Assembly: GCA_019359495.1 (NCBI GenBank) | Contig: JAHHHF010000070.1 | Coordinates: 234,298-298,297, forward strand | DNA from: Goleter apudmare HA4340-LM2 | GTDB taxonomy: Bacteria > Cyanobacteriota > Cyanobacteriia > Cyanobacteriales > Nostocaceae | Direction of reading: 5' to 3' | DNA length: 64,000 nt | In this document: piece by piece, positions 40,944-48,772 of the stretch | Layout of the letters: the number at the start of each line of letters is the position of its first letter | Numbering within the stretch: the first letter of the stretch is position 1 | Translations under genes and position numbers: made by a program | The notes under the pieces: model-generated | The model's database searches: none | What the model was told of the DNA's origin: nothing | What the model saw: the letters and a program-made list of their open reading frames with translations, nothing else

Positions 40944-41894
40944 TTACTTCACTAGATATTTAAACAAGTCATCAAGAATGAGATTCGCAGCAATATAGCT
41001 ACCACCGTGCCAATAATCATGACCTACTTTATAGACTTTGCCTAACTGAACTGCATTCAATTGTAACCATAAGGGATGATTAATAACGTGTTGATAATTA
41101 TCTGCTTGTGGATGCTGTTGCAGAAAAATAACATCCCCGTCGGCATATTCAATAGTCTCAATCGACATATCAATTCCCTTTTTTTGAATCGGAGAACGAG
41201 GTAAGCCAACATCCTGAACTACTATACTGCATATATGTTTTCCTTCGCCACGAAGGCGAATATATTGTGGGTTCATCGCAACAAGTGAAACCTCTGTTGT
41301 GTAAAGGCGATCGCCCAATGCTTGTCTCAGTTCAGCTATGCGTTGGTTATAGTCATTGATGATAGTCTCTGCCTCAGATGATTTACCCAGCGCTTCCGCA
41401 AACGATTGAAAACATTCCTTCCAACGAACGATTTTGCCGTCCCACCATTCACAGGCAACTGTCGGTGCAATTTGCGACAATTGATTAGATAAGCTTCCTC
41501 GTTGTTTCAAATTAGAAACAGAAAGAATTACATCTGGCTTAAGCATCAGAATCTTTTCTAAGTTGGGTTGTTCAGAATCACCAATAATCGTCATGCCTTG
41601 AATTCTTTCCTGTAAGTAGAATGGAAACCCTTCGAGCCAAACAGCAGCACCTATAGGTTTAAATCCTAAAGCAAGTGCAATTTCTAAGCTTGATTGATCT
41701 AGTGCTACTATCCGTTGTGGATGAGTAGGAACGCAGGTTTCACCCATGATGTGTTTAGCTATTCTGCACTCTGAAGACACTGATTTACCAGAGCTAGTCA
41801 AGTTTTGAGGAAAATTACTAGCACAAGCAGAAAACAGAACTATCGCCAGGAGCGTCAACCCAAACAACCCAATCACACGACGAATTTTGTGCAT
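40944..41894 (-). CDS. Iron-siderophore ABC transporter substrate-binding lipoprotein
   Basis: A FecB/FhuD-like periplasmic binding protein. The lipobox LFSAC ends a typical signal peptide (IGLFGLTLLAIVLFSAC), so it is probably attached to the membrane by lipid. Family marks are QRIVALDQSSLEIALALGFKPIGAA, LKPDVILSVSNL, and VIFLQQHPQ. The chosen ATG at 41892-41894 gives the signal peptide directly; an in-frame GTG at 41925-41927 adds 11 residues. It is the second gene of the receptor operon, 41 bp after the receptor stop. No permease or ATPase gene for the importer is in the window. Confidence 0.9.
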   Translation of the reverse strand: MHKIRRVIGLFGLTLLAIVLFSACASNFPQNLTSSGKSVSSECRIAKHIMGETCVPTHPQRIVALDQSSLEIALALGFKPIGAAVWLEGFPFYLQERIQGMTIIGDSEQPNLEKILMLKPDVILSVSNLKQRGSLSNQLSQIAPTVACEWWDGKIVRWKECFQSFAEALGKSSEAETIINDYNQRIAELRQALGDRLYTTEVSLVAMNPQYIRLRGEGKHICSIVVQDVGLPRSPIQKKGIDMSIETIEYADGDVIFLQQHPQADNYQHVINHPLWLQLNAVQLGKVYKVGHDYWHGGSYIAANLILDDLFKYLVK

Positions 41895-41935
41895 TTTAAA
41901 AAGTTGATTTAGTTCAACTTGAAACACAAGACAGT

Positions 41936-44575
41936 CTAAAATTCTAAGGATAGTGTTCCTCTCACCGTAAACGGCGCACCAGGATCAATATTAGTTCTGC
42001 GCTGTCCGGTACCTTCGATATAATCTACATTGAAAAGGTTATTGACATTAATGCCAACCCGCCAGTTATTTCGCCGATAAAACACACTTGCATCAGTACG
42101 CACATAGCTAGGTACTTGAAAAGAGTTATTCAAATCACCTTGGCGTTCACCAACATAAAACAAACCCAAACCAAACCCTAAGCCTTGCAAATCACCTGTT
42201 TGAATCTCATAGGTTGACCATAAACTGGCTGAGTTAAACGGCACACCATCAAGTAAATTACCAGGCTGTAGGTTGTCATCTTTGGTAACTCTGGCATCGG
42301 TATAAGCATAGGAAGCAATAATATTCCAGCCAGGGAGAATTTCTCCTGCTATATCCAATTCAATACCGCGGCTTCTTTCTTCTCCAACAGGAATAGAGAA
42401 ATCTAGATTATCTGGATCAGTTACTGCAATATTAGTTTTGGTGATTTCATATGCAGCGAGGTTTGTTATTAGTCTCCCGTTGAGAAACTCACCTCTAACG
42501 CCAACTTCATACTGCGTGCCGCGAACTGGTTCAAGCAGTGAGCCATCTACGCGAATTGCTGAGTTCGGTTGAAATGATCTGCTGAAACTGGCATACAGGG
42601 AAATTGGCTGAACTGGTTGATAGACAATACCCACTCGTGGACTAAAGGCTTGGTCTTGCTGTTCACTGGAAGCAGAGCTTTGATCGAGAATATCAAAGCG
42701 TCCTCCCACTAGCAGTTTTAAGTTTTCAGCCAGCGTAATTTGATCTTGCAAGTAAAGACCAAGAGAGTTAGTCTGGCTAGAAAAGAGATATGGAAACTCA
42801 ACTCTGCTAGGTCGGCGAATAATTCCATAAACAGGATTAAAGATATTAATACTAGAAGCAGGAGCAGATGGATCACCTCTAAAATTACTTGTTTGACGAG
42901 ATAGATCAACACCAAACAGCAGGGTGTGCTGGACTAAACCAGTAGAAAACTTTCCTACTAGATCGGTTTGTAATGCATAGTTTCTTGTTTCGCTGTCATT
43001 AGCAAAAAATGTTCTACTCAGTTCCCCAGTCTCCTCATTCAATCTATCGAGGCTAGTCAGAGAAAACGTGTTGTCACTAGAAGAGAATCGAAACCCATTG
43101 CGAAGTTTCCAGTTATCGTTAAAACGATGTTCAAATCGATATCCTGCTGAAAAGTCTGTTCTTTCACCAAAATCATCTGGTTCGCCCAGAACCCGATCAA
43201 AGGGGATATCAGCAATACCTGTACCAAAAGCAACTAACCCTCGATCAAATGGACGCTTATCATTTAAGTAATCCAATTCAAATGTTAGGTCAGTGCGATC
43301 GCTAATCTTCCAGGTAACTACAGGCGAGATAAAAAATCTTTCAATATCTTGATCAAAATTCCGAAAGTTTCCTCCTTTTTCATAAGCGGTATTTAAGCGA
43401 TAGAGTAATGTCCCCTCTGGGTTTAAAGGGCCTGAGAAATCTAGGGTTGGTCGCACTAAACCGAAACTTCCAACTTGCAACCCAACAGCATAAAAAGGAT
43501 CTGAGAGTGGTTGTTTAGTAACATAGTTAACAACACCACCAGGATCTAAATTCCCGTAGAGTACAGAAGCAGGTCCTTTGAGAACTTCAATCCGTTCTAA
43601 ATTTGCCGTTTCTATCACAGAGAAACCGTCTCTAAATCCATCGCGGAGATTCCCTCCAAATTGTTGAAAACCGCGAATATTAAATACCTGAGATCCTCCA
43701 CCAGCAGTATTTCCCAGTCGTACACCACTGACATTACGTAGTGCTTCGGAGGCGCGAATCACCTGTTGATCTTCTAACACCTGTCGGGGAACGACTTGAA
43801 TTGATTGGGGAATATCACGCAGGGGTGTGTCTGTCCTGGTAGCAGTTGTGGCATTGGGTACACTGTATCCGTCTTGCTCACCCGTTACCACCAATTCAAT
43901 CGGCTGATCACCTGATGGTTGCGACCCGTTCTCGTCCCCTTCCCTTGGCAAGGGGACGGGTGCCGTAGGCGGAGTGGGGTTCTGCTGTTCTGCCGATGAT
44001 TGTGGAGTCTGAGCAGAAGATACAACTGGGGTAAAGCTCAAAATCAGACCCTCGTCACTGTCAAACAACTCCACAGTGGGTAATCCCGCCTCACCTATCA
44101 CTGTCACTCGGATAGTATTAGCATCAAAGTTAGTAACCGTTATTTCTGTAATTCCTTCAACTGGTTTTTCCGAACGGAATGTGAACCCATCACCACTTGG
44201 TAAACGCAATTGAGCATTGGGAATATCAGCGATAAAGTTATTCTCGGCACTGCGATTGGTGATTTGTAACTGTTGTCCTTGAGTTGTCTGTAAAATCAAC
44301 TCCACACCTTGCTCTGTGGGAGTAGCCTCCACTCCTGTCACTTCCACCAGTGTCGGAGAATTAGGTACTTGAGACAGCAATTCAGCTTGATTCACAAGAC
44401 GTTCACGTAGTTCTCTGCGCGTACTATTTTGCGAAACGCTTGATTGCGGCTGAACTACCTCAGCAGATGCAGATTGCACAATCAATGCAGATACAATACC
44501 TGTTACACAAATACTAGACAAAATTTGTTGATTCACAGTACTTACACTCAAACCACAGTTACATGACATCAGCAA
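41936..44575 (-). CDS. TonB-dependent siderophore receptor with AMIN domain
   Basis: An 879-aa outer-membrane receptor for a ferric siderophore. A signal peptide ends near residue 39 (VQSASA then EV). An AMIN domain (about 73-190, LVEVTGVEATPTEQGVELIL) precedes a Pro/Gln-rich linker; this cyanobacterial arrangement links the receptor to the cell wall. The plug (about 245-350) has TPLRDIPQSIQVVPRQVLED and the 22-strand barrel ends with the terminal Phe of FTVRGTLSLEF. It is the first gene of the operon and would supply the binding lipoprotein. A pair of 15-bp direct repeats 91 bp upstream probably binds the AraC regulator at 46099-47088. Confidence 0.95.
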   Translation of the reverse strand: MLMSCNCGLSVSTVNQQILSSICVTGIVSALIVQSASAEVVQPQSSVSQNSTRRELRERLVNQAELLSQVPNSPTLVEVTGVEATPTEQGVELILQTTQGQQLQITNRSAENNFIADIPNAQLRLPSGDGFTFRSEKPVEGITEITVTNFDANTIRVTVIGEAGLPTVELFDSDEGLILSFTPVVSSAQTPQSSAEQQNPTPPTAPVPLPREGDENGSQPSGDQPIELVVTGEQDGYSVPNATTATRTDTPLRDIPQSIQVVPRQVLEDQQVIRASEALRNVSGVRLGNTAGGGSQVFNIRGFQQFGGNLRDGFRDGFSVIETANLERIEVLKGPASVLYGNLDPGGVVNYVTKQPLSDPFYAVGLQVGSFGLVRPTLDFSGPLNPEGTLLYRLNTAYEKGGNFRNFDQDIERFFISPVVTWKISDRTDLTFELDYLNDKRPFDRGLVAFGTGIADIPFDRVLGEPDDFGERTDFSAGYRFEHRFNDNWKLRNGFRFSSSDNTFSLTSLDRLNEETGELSRTFFANDSETRNYALQTDLVGKFSTGLVQHTLLFGVDLSRQTSNFRGDPSAPASSINIFNPVYGIIRRPSRVEFPYLFSSQTNSLGLYLQDQITLAENLKLLVGGRFDILDQSSASSEQQDQAFSPRVGIVYQPVQPISLYASFSRSFQPNSAIRVDGSLLEPVRGTQYEVGVRGEFLNGRLITNLAAYEITKTNIAVTDPDNLDFSIPVGEERSRGIELDIAGEILPGWNIIASYAYTDARVTKDDNLQPGNLLDGVPFNSASLWSTYEIQTGDLQGLGFGLGLFYVGERQGDLNNSFQVPSYVRTDASVFYRRNNWRVGINVNNLFNVDYIEGTGQRRTNIDPGAPFTVRGTLSLEF

Positions 44576-44665
44576 GCAAATGACAAATCAAGTTTTCACC
44601 TGCTAGTTAGGAATACTTTTCAACTATCTTGCAAGTATTTTGATGGTTCTGTGGGTACTGTGTCT

Positions 44666-44701
44666 ATCCATAGACGGACTTTATTTATCCATAAACGGAC
44701 T
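44666..44701 (-). promoter_or_regulatory. Direct-repeat operator for an AraC/PchR-type regulator
   Basis: atccatagacggact (44666-44680) and atccataaacggact (44687-44701) are 21 bp apart, two helical turns, on one face of the DNA. They differ at one base. The position just upstream of a siderophore receptor operon is where PchR-like activators bind. Confidence 0.65.
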
Positions 44702-44872
44702 ATTTTTACCTTTGTAGTGATACGTCCCATTGCTTTACAAGGCTGGAGCGAACAAACCGGCCCACCCCTAAATTTATCAAAGCCTACAAATATAAAGGTT
44801 TCTGAATTTTATTTAACGAGAGTAAAGTATATTATCAATTGTTGGGTTGCGTCGTCACTTAACCCAACCTAC

Positions 44873-44975
44873 TGGCGTGTCTAATCTTAAATAGTGCATT
44901 AATAAACCGCAGAGGAGCAGAGGAAGCAGAGAGAGAAAAAGAGATTTATTACAACATTTTAGCCTTGACACGCCA
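44873..44975. mobile_element. 103-bp MITE with 9-bp inverted ends and ctac target duplication
   Basis: It begins tggcgtgtc and ends gacacgcca. It is flanked by ctac on both sides (44869-44872, 44976-44979). The sister copy of the surrounding duplication has a single ctac at the same place (about 45388-45391) with no insertion, a preserved empty site. The inside carries the cgcagaggagcagagg-type repeat common in Nostoc. Confidence 0.85.
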
Positions 44976-44984
44976 CTACATCTA

Positions 44985-45342
44985 TTAATCTGCTTCTGGT
45001 AAATTAGAGTTAACAAGCTGTGCAAATTCTTCTACAGAACTAACATTAATTGCTGATACAAATATTTGTTCTAAAAAAGATGTATCATCAATTTGATTAA
45101 TGCTTGCAACTAAATTTTCGGGAATATCACCAAACCGCACTTGCACAAGTTTGATAATATCTTGTTTCCGAGTTTGTTTTATAGTCCGTTGTTCGATGTT
45201 AGTTAATAATGGCATTTTTAATTCCTCCTGATAATTAGCTAATTTTTCCTCAAAACTTAATTGCAGGTCTGGAGATAAAGCCATCATTAAATCAATGACT
45301 TTATATAAATCAACAATTTCTTTACGGTTATAACCTCTTTCA
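44985..45342 (-). pseudogene. Rpn-family fragment, tandem copy 1 (C-terminal part)
   Basis: Encodes the C-terminal part of an Rpn/DUF4351-type protein (LMMALSPDLQLSFEEKLANY, then NIEQRTIKQTRKQDI and EEFAQLVNSNLPEAD). It is near-identical to the second copy except in the middle. It is cut at 45342 by the duplication junction, so it lacks the N-terminal nuclease domain. An open frame of 100 aa (to 45287) survives. Confidence 0.78.
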
Positions 45343-45396
45343 TAAAGTATATTATCAATTGTTGGTTGCGCTGTTGCTTAACCCAAGCTACATCTA

Positions 45397-46061
45397 TTAA
45401 TCTGCTTCTGGTAAATTAGAGTTAACAATCTGTGCAAATTCTTCTAGAGAATTAACGCTAATTGTTGATATTAGAAGTTGTTTCAAAATATTTATATCCT
45501 GAATTCTTCCAATGTCTTCGGTCAGATTTTTGGGTAAATCACCAAAACGACTAACCAGTAAATCAAAAATATCTTGTTTCCGAGTTTGTTTTATAGTCCG
45601 TTGTTCGATGTTAGTTAATAATGGCATTTTTCGTTCTTCTTGATAATTAGCTAATTTTTCCTCAAAACTTAATTGCAGGTCTGGAGATAAAGCCATCATT
45701 AAATCAATGACTTTATATAAATCAACAATTTCTTTGCGGTTATAACCTCTTTCATAAAGTAATCTAGCTAAGTTCCATTTCCACTGTTCCCTAGCTGACA
45801 AATTGCTGTTAGTGGCTTTAGTCCTTAAATGTGCCATTACCACTATAGCAAAAATATTATTACTTTGCTCTAACTCCTCCCACTGATAATCTAGAAGCTT
45901 AACACTAGAGAAGTTAAAGATTAATTATCTAGAGAAATGGGGTTTTTAGTCCAATCTATTTGTTGATATATTTCTGAGTAAAAGAAGGCGAGAAATGAAT
46001 CAAAATAATCTCCTATTACTTCTTTCCAGGTTTCATCATAATTAGCTGTAATTTCTGTCAT
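45397..46061 (-). pseudogene. Rpn-family gene, copy 2, with central deletion
   Basis: The N-terminal remnant MTEITANYDETWKEVIG and AFFYSEIYQQIDW (46061 to about 45921) ends at a stop. The C-terminal part resumes in another frame with KLLDYQWEELEQ, then AIVVMAHLRTKATNSNLSA and NLARLLYERGYNRKEIVDLYK (about 45905 to 45397). The two halves are those of one cyanobacterial Rpn/DUF4351 protein with most of the nuclease core missing. The 148-aa frame 45397-45843 may still be read but is only a fragment. Confidence 0.78.
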
Positions 46062-46098
46062 TGTGATTAAAATAGTGTCAATAATAGAAGGACTATTT

Positions 46099-47088
46099 TT
46101 ACCTTCCGTAACCACTGGGATTTACCCCAAATTTCTTTCTAAAGGCAGCAGCAAAGTGACTCAGGTGAGAATAGCCTACAGCATGGGCTACTTGGGCAAC
46201 AGTCAATTTTTGTTCTGCCAACATTTGTTTAGCTTGTTCCATGCGATGATTTTGCAGGTAGCCAAAAACTGTAGTTCCAAATATTTGACGGAAACCCTGC
46301 TTTAGTTTTCGTTGATTAACAGTAACTTGTCGCCCCAGTTCTAGCAATGTTGGCGGATGATGTAAGTTAGTAATGAGAATATCTTTGGCATAGTAAATAC
46401 GTTCTATATCATCTGGGGAAAGTTTGACTTTGGATTGGTTCACCTGACGATAGTCTAGTTCCTGCGCCAGCCACAATGCCACAAGTTCCAGTGCTTTACT
46501 TTGGAGATAAATTTCTCGGATAAAATTTCGGTAGGGACAGTTAAGAATTTGGTATAACACCGACTGCATTACAGGTGTGGTGGTTCGGAGTTCATAATAG
46601 GGTGCATTTTTAACTCCGAAAAGCGGAAGTTGCTGGTGTGGAGATAAGTATTGTGAGTGTTGATTAATCAACATAGCCCATATTTCCGGCGTGAGGTTGA
46701 TATCAACTTTCAGGTGTCGTTGATTACCCGCCCACTCTGTTCTATCTCCGTAAACCACATCCGACAAACACAAGAAGTTTTGACCACCTTGCATCACCTC
46801 ACCTGTATATAATTTACGGTTTCCTGACAGACGAAAACCTATTTCCGGCCATCCCTCATCGGCTGGTTCCTCCAAGATAATATGGTTTAAGAGTTGACTA
46901 TTTTCAATATCTATAGAAATGCCATCTGGTAGGAAAGTTCGCTGCCAATATCCTTTACCAATAGACTCAGAATAGTTCAAAACAATGTCATTTTCCGATG
47001 AATGATGCAGATTATCGTTGATAGCTGTCTCTTCAAACATTTCATCCATATTTTGGATTGATAAAACACTAACCATATATAGTTGCAA
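46099..47088 (-). CDS. AraC-family transcriptional regulator (PchR-like)
   Basis: A 329-aa regulator. The C-terminal 100 residues form the double HTH: LLELGRQVTVNQRKLKQGFRQIFGTTVFGYLQNHRMEQAKQML, then VAQVAHAVGYSHLSHFAAAFRKKFGVNPSGY. The N-terminal part (GKGYWQRTFLPDGISIDIEN) resembles the effector domain of PchR-type siderophore regulators of cyanobacteria. The exact start is unclear; Met codons at residues 1, 5, 14 and 17 are possible. It lies 1.5 kb upstream of the siderophore receptor operon in the same direction, split from it by decayed Rpn genes. It probably activates that operon when the ferric siderophore is present, by binding the repeats at 44666-44701. Confidence 0.9.
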   Translation of the reverse strand: MQLYMVSVLSIQNMDEMFEETAINDNLHHSSENDIVLNYSESIGKGYWQRTFLPDGISIDIENSQLLNHIILEEPADEGWPEIGFRLSGNRKLYTGEVMQGGQNFLCLSDVVYGDRTEWAGNQRHLKVDINLTPEIWAMLINQHSQYLSPHQQLPLFGVKNAPYYELRTTTPVMQSVLYQILNCPYRNFIREIYLQSKALELVALWLAQELDYRQVNQSKVKLSPDDIERIYYAKDILITNLHHPPTLLELGRQVTVNQRKLKQGFRQIFGTTVFGYLQNHRMEQAKQMLAEQKLTVAQVAHAVGYSHLSHFAAAFRKKFGVNPSGYGR

Positions 47089-47203
47089 GCTTTTAAAGGT
47101 GATATTTACAACTAGGTTAGCAGCTATTAGATAATTTTCTCAAGAGGGATGTAATCGCCCAATACCTGATGGGTTTGATATCAAGACTGTATCTGTTACT
47201 AAC

Positions 47204-47329
47204 AGGACTTACGCAAGCAAAATTTGTCATTGCAACCGAAACGTAGTGTAGGGAAGCAATCCCAGACTTGGAGGCGATTACGTTGCTACGCTCGTAATGC
47301 CGCAATTTCGTGACTTTTGCGTAAGTCCT
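47204..47329. mobile_element. 126-bp MITE with 12-bp inverted ends
   Basis: aggacttacgca (47204-47215) is mirrored by tgcgtaagtcct (47318-47329). A short aac flanks both sides, a possible 3-bp target duplication. No coding sequence is inside. It lies in the 279-bp gap between the AraC and HTH genes. Confidence 0.8.
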
Positions 47330-47367
47330 AACTAAAAAAGCTGATGGTTATTATGTAACATTAAATC

Positions 47368-47964
47368 TTGTTTGACAAAATTATCATTAATAATAATATT
47401 ACTATTAGCGATAATATTTATTTCTCTAAAACTTTGAGTGGTAGCAAAGCAGACCTAATTCTCCATCCTGTGCGATTAAAGATTCTGCAAGCTTTTGTGG
47501 GCGATCGCCATCTTTCAGCACGACAATTGTGCGAAATACTACCCGATATCCCTCAAGCAACGTTGTATCGTCATTTCCAAAAGCTTGTACAGGCAGAACT
47601 CCTAACCGTTGTAGCAGAAAACCCCATTCGGGGTACTGTGGAAAAGTTTTACAGCCTGCAAGAGCAAAACACTGAGATGTTACCAGAAGAACTAGCCGCC
47701 CTAACGCGTGCAGATCATCAACGGCATTTCACAGCCTTTGTCGTTAGCTTGTTGACTGAGTTTGAAGCGTATTTACAACAGGATGAGATTGATATTGTCA
47801 AAGATGGAGTTGGCTATCGTCAGATAGGACTGCATTTGAGTGAAGAGGAACTGGTTGAGTTAACGCAATCTCTCAATCAGGTACTAATGCAATTTTTGCA
47901 GAAAAAACCCTCAAAGCAGAGGAAACGATTTTTGCTATCCAGCATCTTGATTCCAGGAGATTAA
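47368..47964 (+). CDS. ArsR-like winged-helix transcriptional regulator
   Basis: A 198-aa regulator with an ArsR/YobV-like winged helix near residues 30-95: ADLILHPVRLKILQAF, LSARQLCEILPDIPQATLYRHFQKLVQAELL. The C-terminal half is helical (LLTEFEAYLQQ and ELVELTQSLNQVLMQF), as in the family's effector or dimer part. The listed TTG start (47368) would translate an AT-rich palindrome (aatatta 47395-47401 and taatatt 47412-47418); the TTG at 47434 just before SGSKADLILHP may be the true start, leaving the palindrome as an operator. It overlaps nothing and is 4 bp from the protease gene, so the two form an operon. Confidence 0.82.
   Translation: MFDKIIINNNITISDNIYFSKTLSGSKADLILHPVRLKILQAFVGDRHLSARQLCEILPDIPQATLYRHFQKLVQAELLTVVAENPIRGTVEKFYSLQEQNTEMLPEELAALTRADHQRHFTAFVVSLLTEFEAYLQQDEIDIVKDGVGYRQIGLHLSEEELVELTQSLNQVLMQFLQKKPSKQRKRFLLSSILIPGD
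47395..47418. promoter_or_regulatory. Candidate autoregulatory palindrome of the HTH gene
   Basis: aatatta and taatatt form a 7-bp inverted repeat with a 10-bp spacer; an outer ttatc/gataa pair overlaps it. It lies upstream of the alternative start at 47434. In such an AT-rich region chance is possible. Confidence 0.3.
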
Positions 47965-47968
47965 TCTC

Positions 47969-48760
47969 ATGTTGGCTTTAAAGCAGTTTGCAATTTTATT
48001 TACGTTAGGTAGTTTGGGAATTGTACTGCTGATTCCGTCCTTGATTCCCGTAATTCAAAAGCAGTTAGCCACCTTACCAGCAGAAGTAGCCGCAGAAGTA
48101 CCACCCTTATGGATTGTACTGCTGTTGCAAGCAATTCAAATCGGAGTTTTATTAGCGATCGCTGTTTTGATTGGTATCTTTTGTACACCTGTGGTAGGAC
48201 TGCGATCGCATTTAATAGATGATTGGGTACTTCATCCATCCAACTCCATATCCTGGATAAATGACGTGAAATGGGGTCTTGGTATTGGTACAGCAGCAAC
48301 AGCTATCACCTTATCAATTCGTCAATTGTTAAAACCTGTATTACCGGCAGCATTGCGAGCTACCAATCAACCCCAACCAAGTATTATGGATGCCATAACT
48401 GGGATGTTTTACGGTGGGATTACCGAAGAGATTGTGATGCGTTGGGGGTTGATGTCTCTTTTCGTCTGGTTAGGCTGGAAGCTCTTCAAGCAGGGGGTAG
48501 GATTGCCTACTCATGCAGTCTACCAAAGCGCGATCGTTTTAGCAGCAGTTGTGTTTGGGCTGTTGCATTTGCCACTAACCTCTAACCTTACACCAATCAC
48601 TGGCTGGGTCATCGTTCACGCCATTCTGCTTAATGGTATTGTGGGTACTGCTTGTGGATGGCTGTTCTGGCAATATTCTCTGGAAGCAGCAATGATAGCC
48701 CATGCCAGCTTTCATGTTTATGTCTTTGCCCTGAATGCTTTGCTGACAAAATTTATTTAA
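47969..48760 (+). CDS. CPBP-family intramembrane glutamic endopeptidase
   Basis: A 263-aa multipass protein of the CPBP (Abi/CAAX protease) family. Catalytic motifs are GGITEEIVMRWG (EExxxR), FGLLHLP (FxxxH) and the late HASFHVYVF. Hydrophobic segments span the N-terminus (FTLGSLGIVLLIPSLIPV, VLLLQAIQIGVLLAIAVLIG) and the C-terminal half. The ATG at 47969 has an aggaga Shine-Dalgarno 8 bp upstream. It follows the HTH regulator by 4 bp. The family includes prenyl proteases and bacteriocin self-immunity proteins; the substrate is unknown. Confidence 0.88.
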   Translation: MLALKQFAILFTLGSLGIVLLIPSLIPVIQKQLATLPAEVAAEVPPLWIVLLLQAIQIGVLLAIAVLIGIFCTPVVGLRSHLIDDWVLHPSNSISWINDVKWGLGIGTAATAITLSIRQLLKPVLPAALRATNQPQPSIMDAITGMFYGGITEEIVMRWGLMSLFVWLGWKLFKQGVGLPTHAVYQSAIVLAAVVFGLLHLPLTSNLTPITGWVIVHAILLNGIVGTACGWLFWQYSLEAAMIAHASFHVYVFALNALLTKFI

Positions 48761-48772
48761 GTTGCCAAAAAG

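Larger units (their letters stand above)
44576..44984. other. Receptor promoter region and MITE
   Basis: It holds the operator repeats (44666-44701) and, further out, the left end of a tandem duplication (repeat starting aaagtatattatcaattg at 44824, recurring at 45343) and a 103-bp inserted element (44873-44975). I see no gene in it. Confidence 0.7.

Noticed and set aside
44694..46106. Shared ggactatttttacctt at 44696 and 46090
   Set aside because: Too short to support a common function, and one copy is at the stop codon of the AraC gene.
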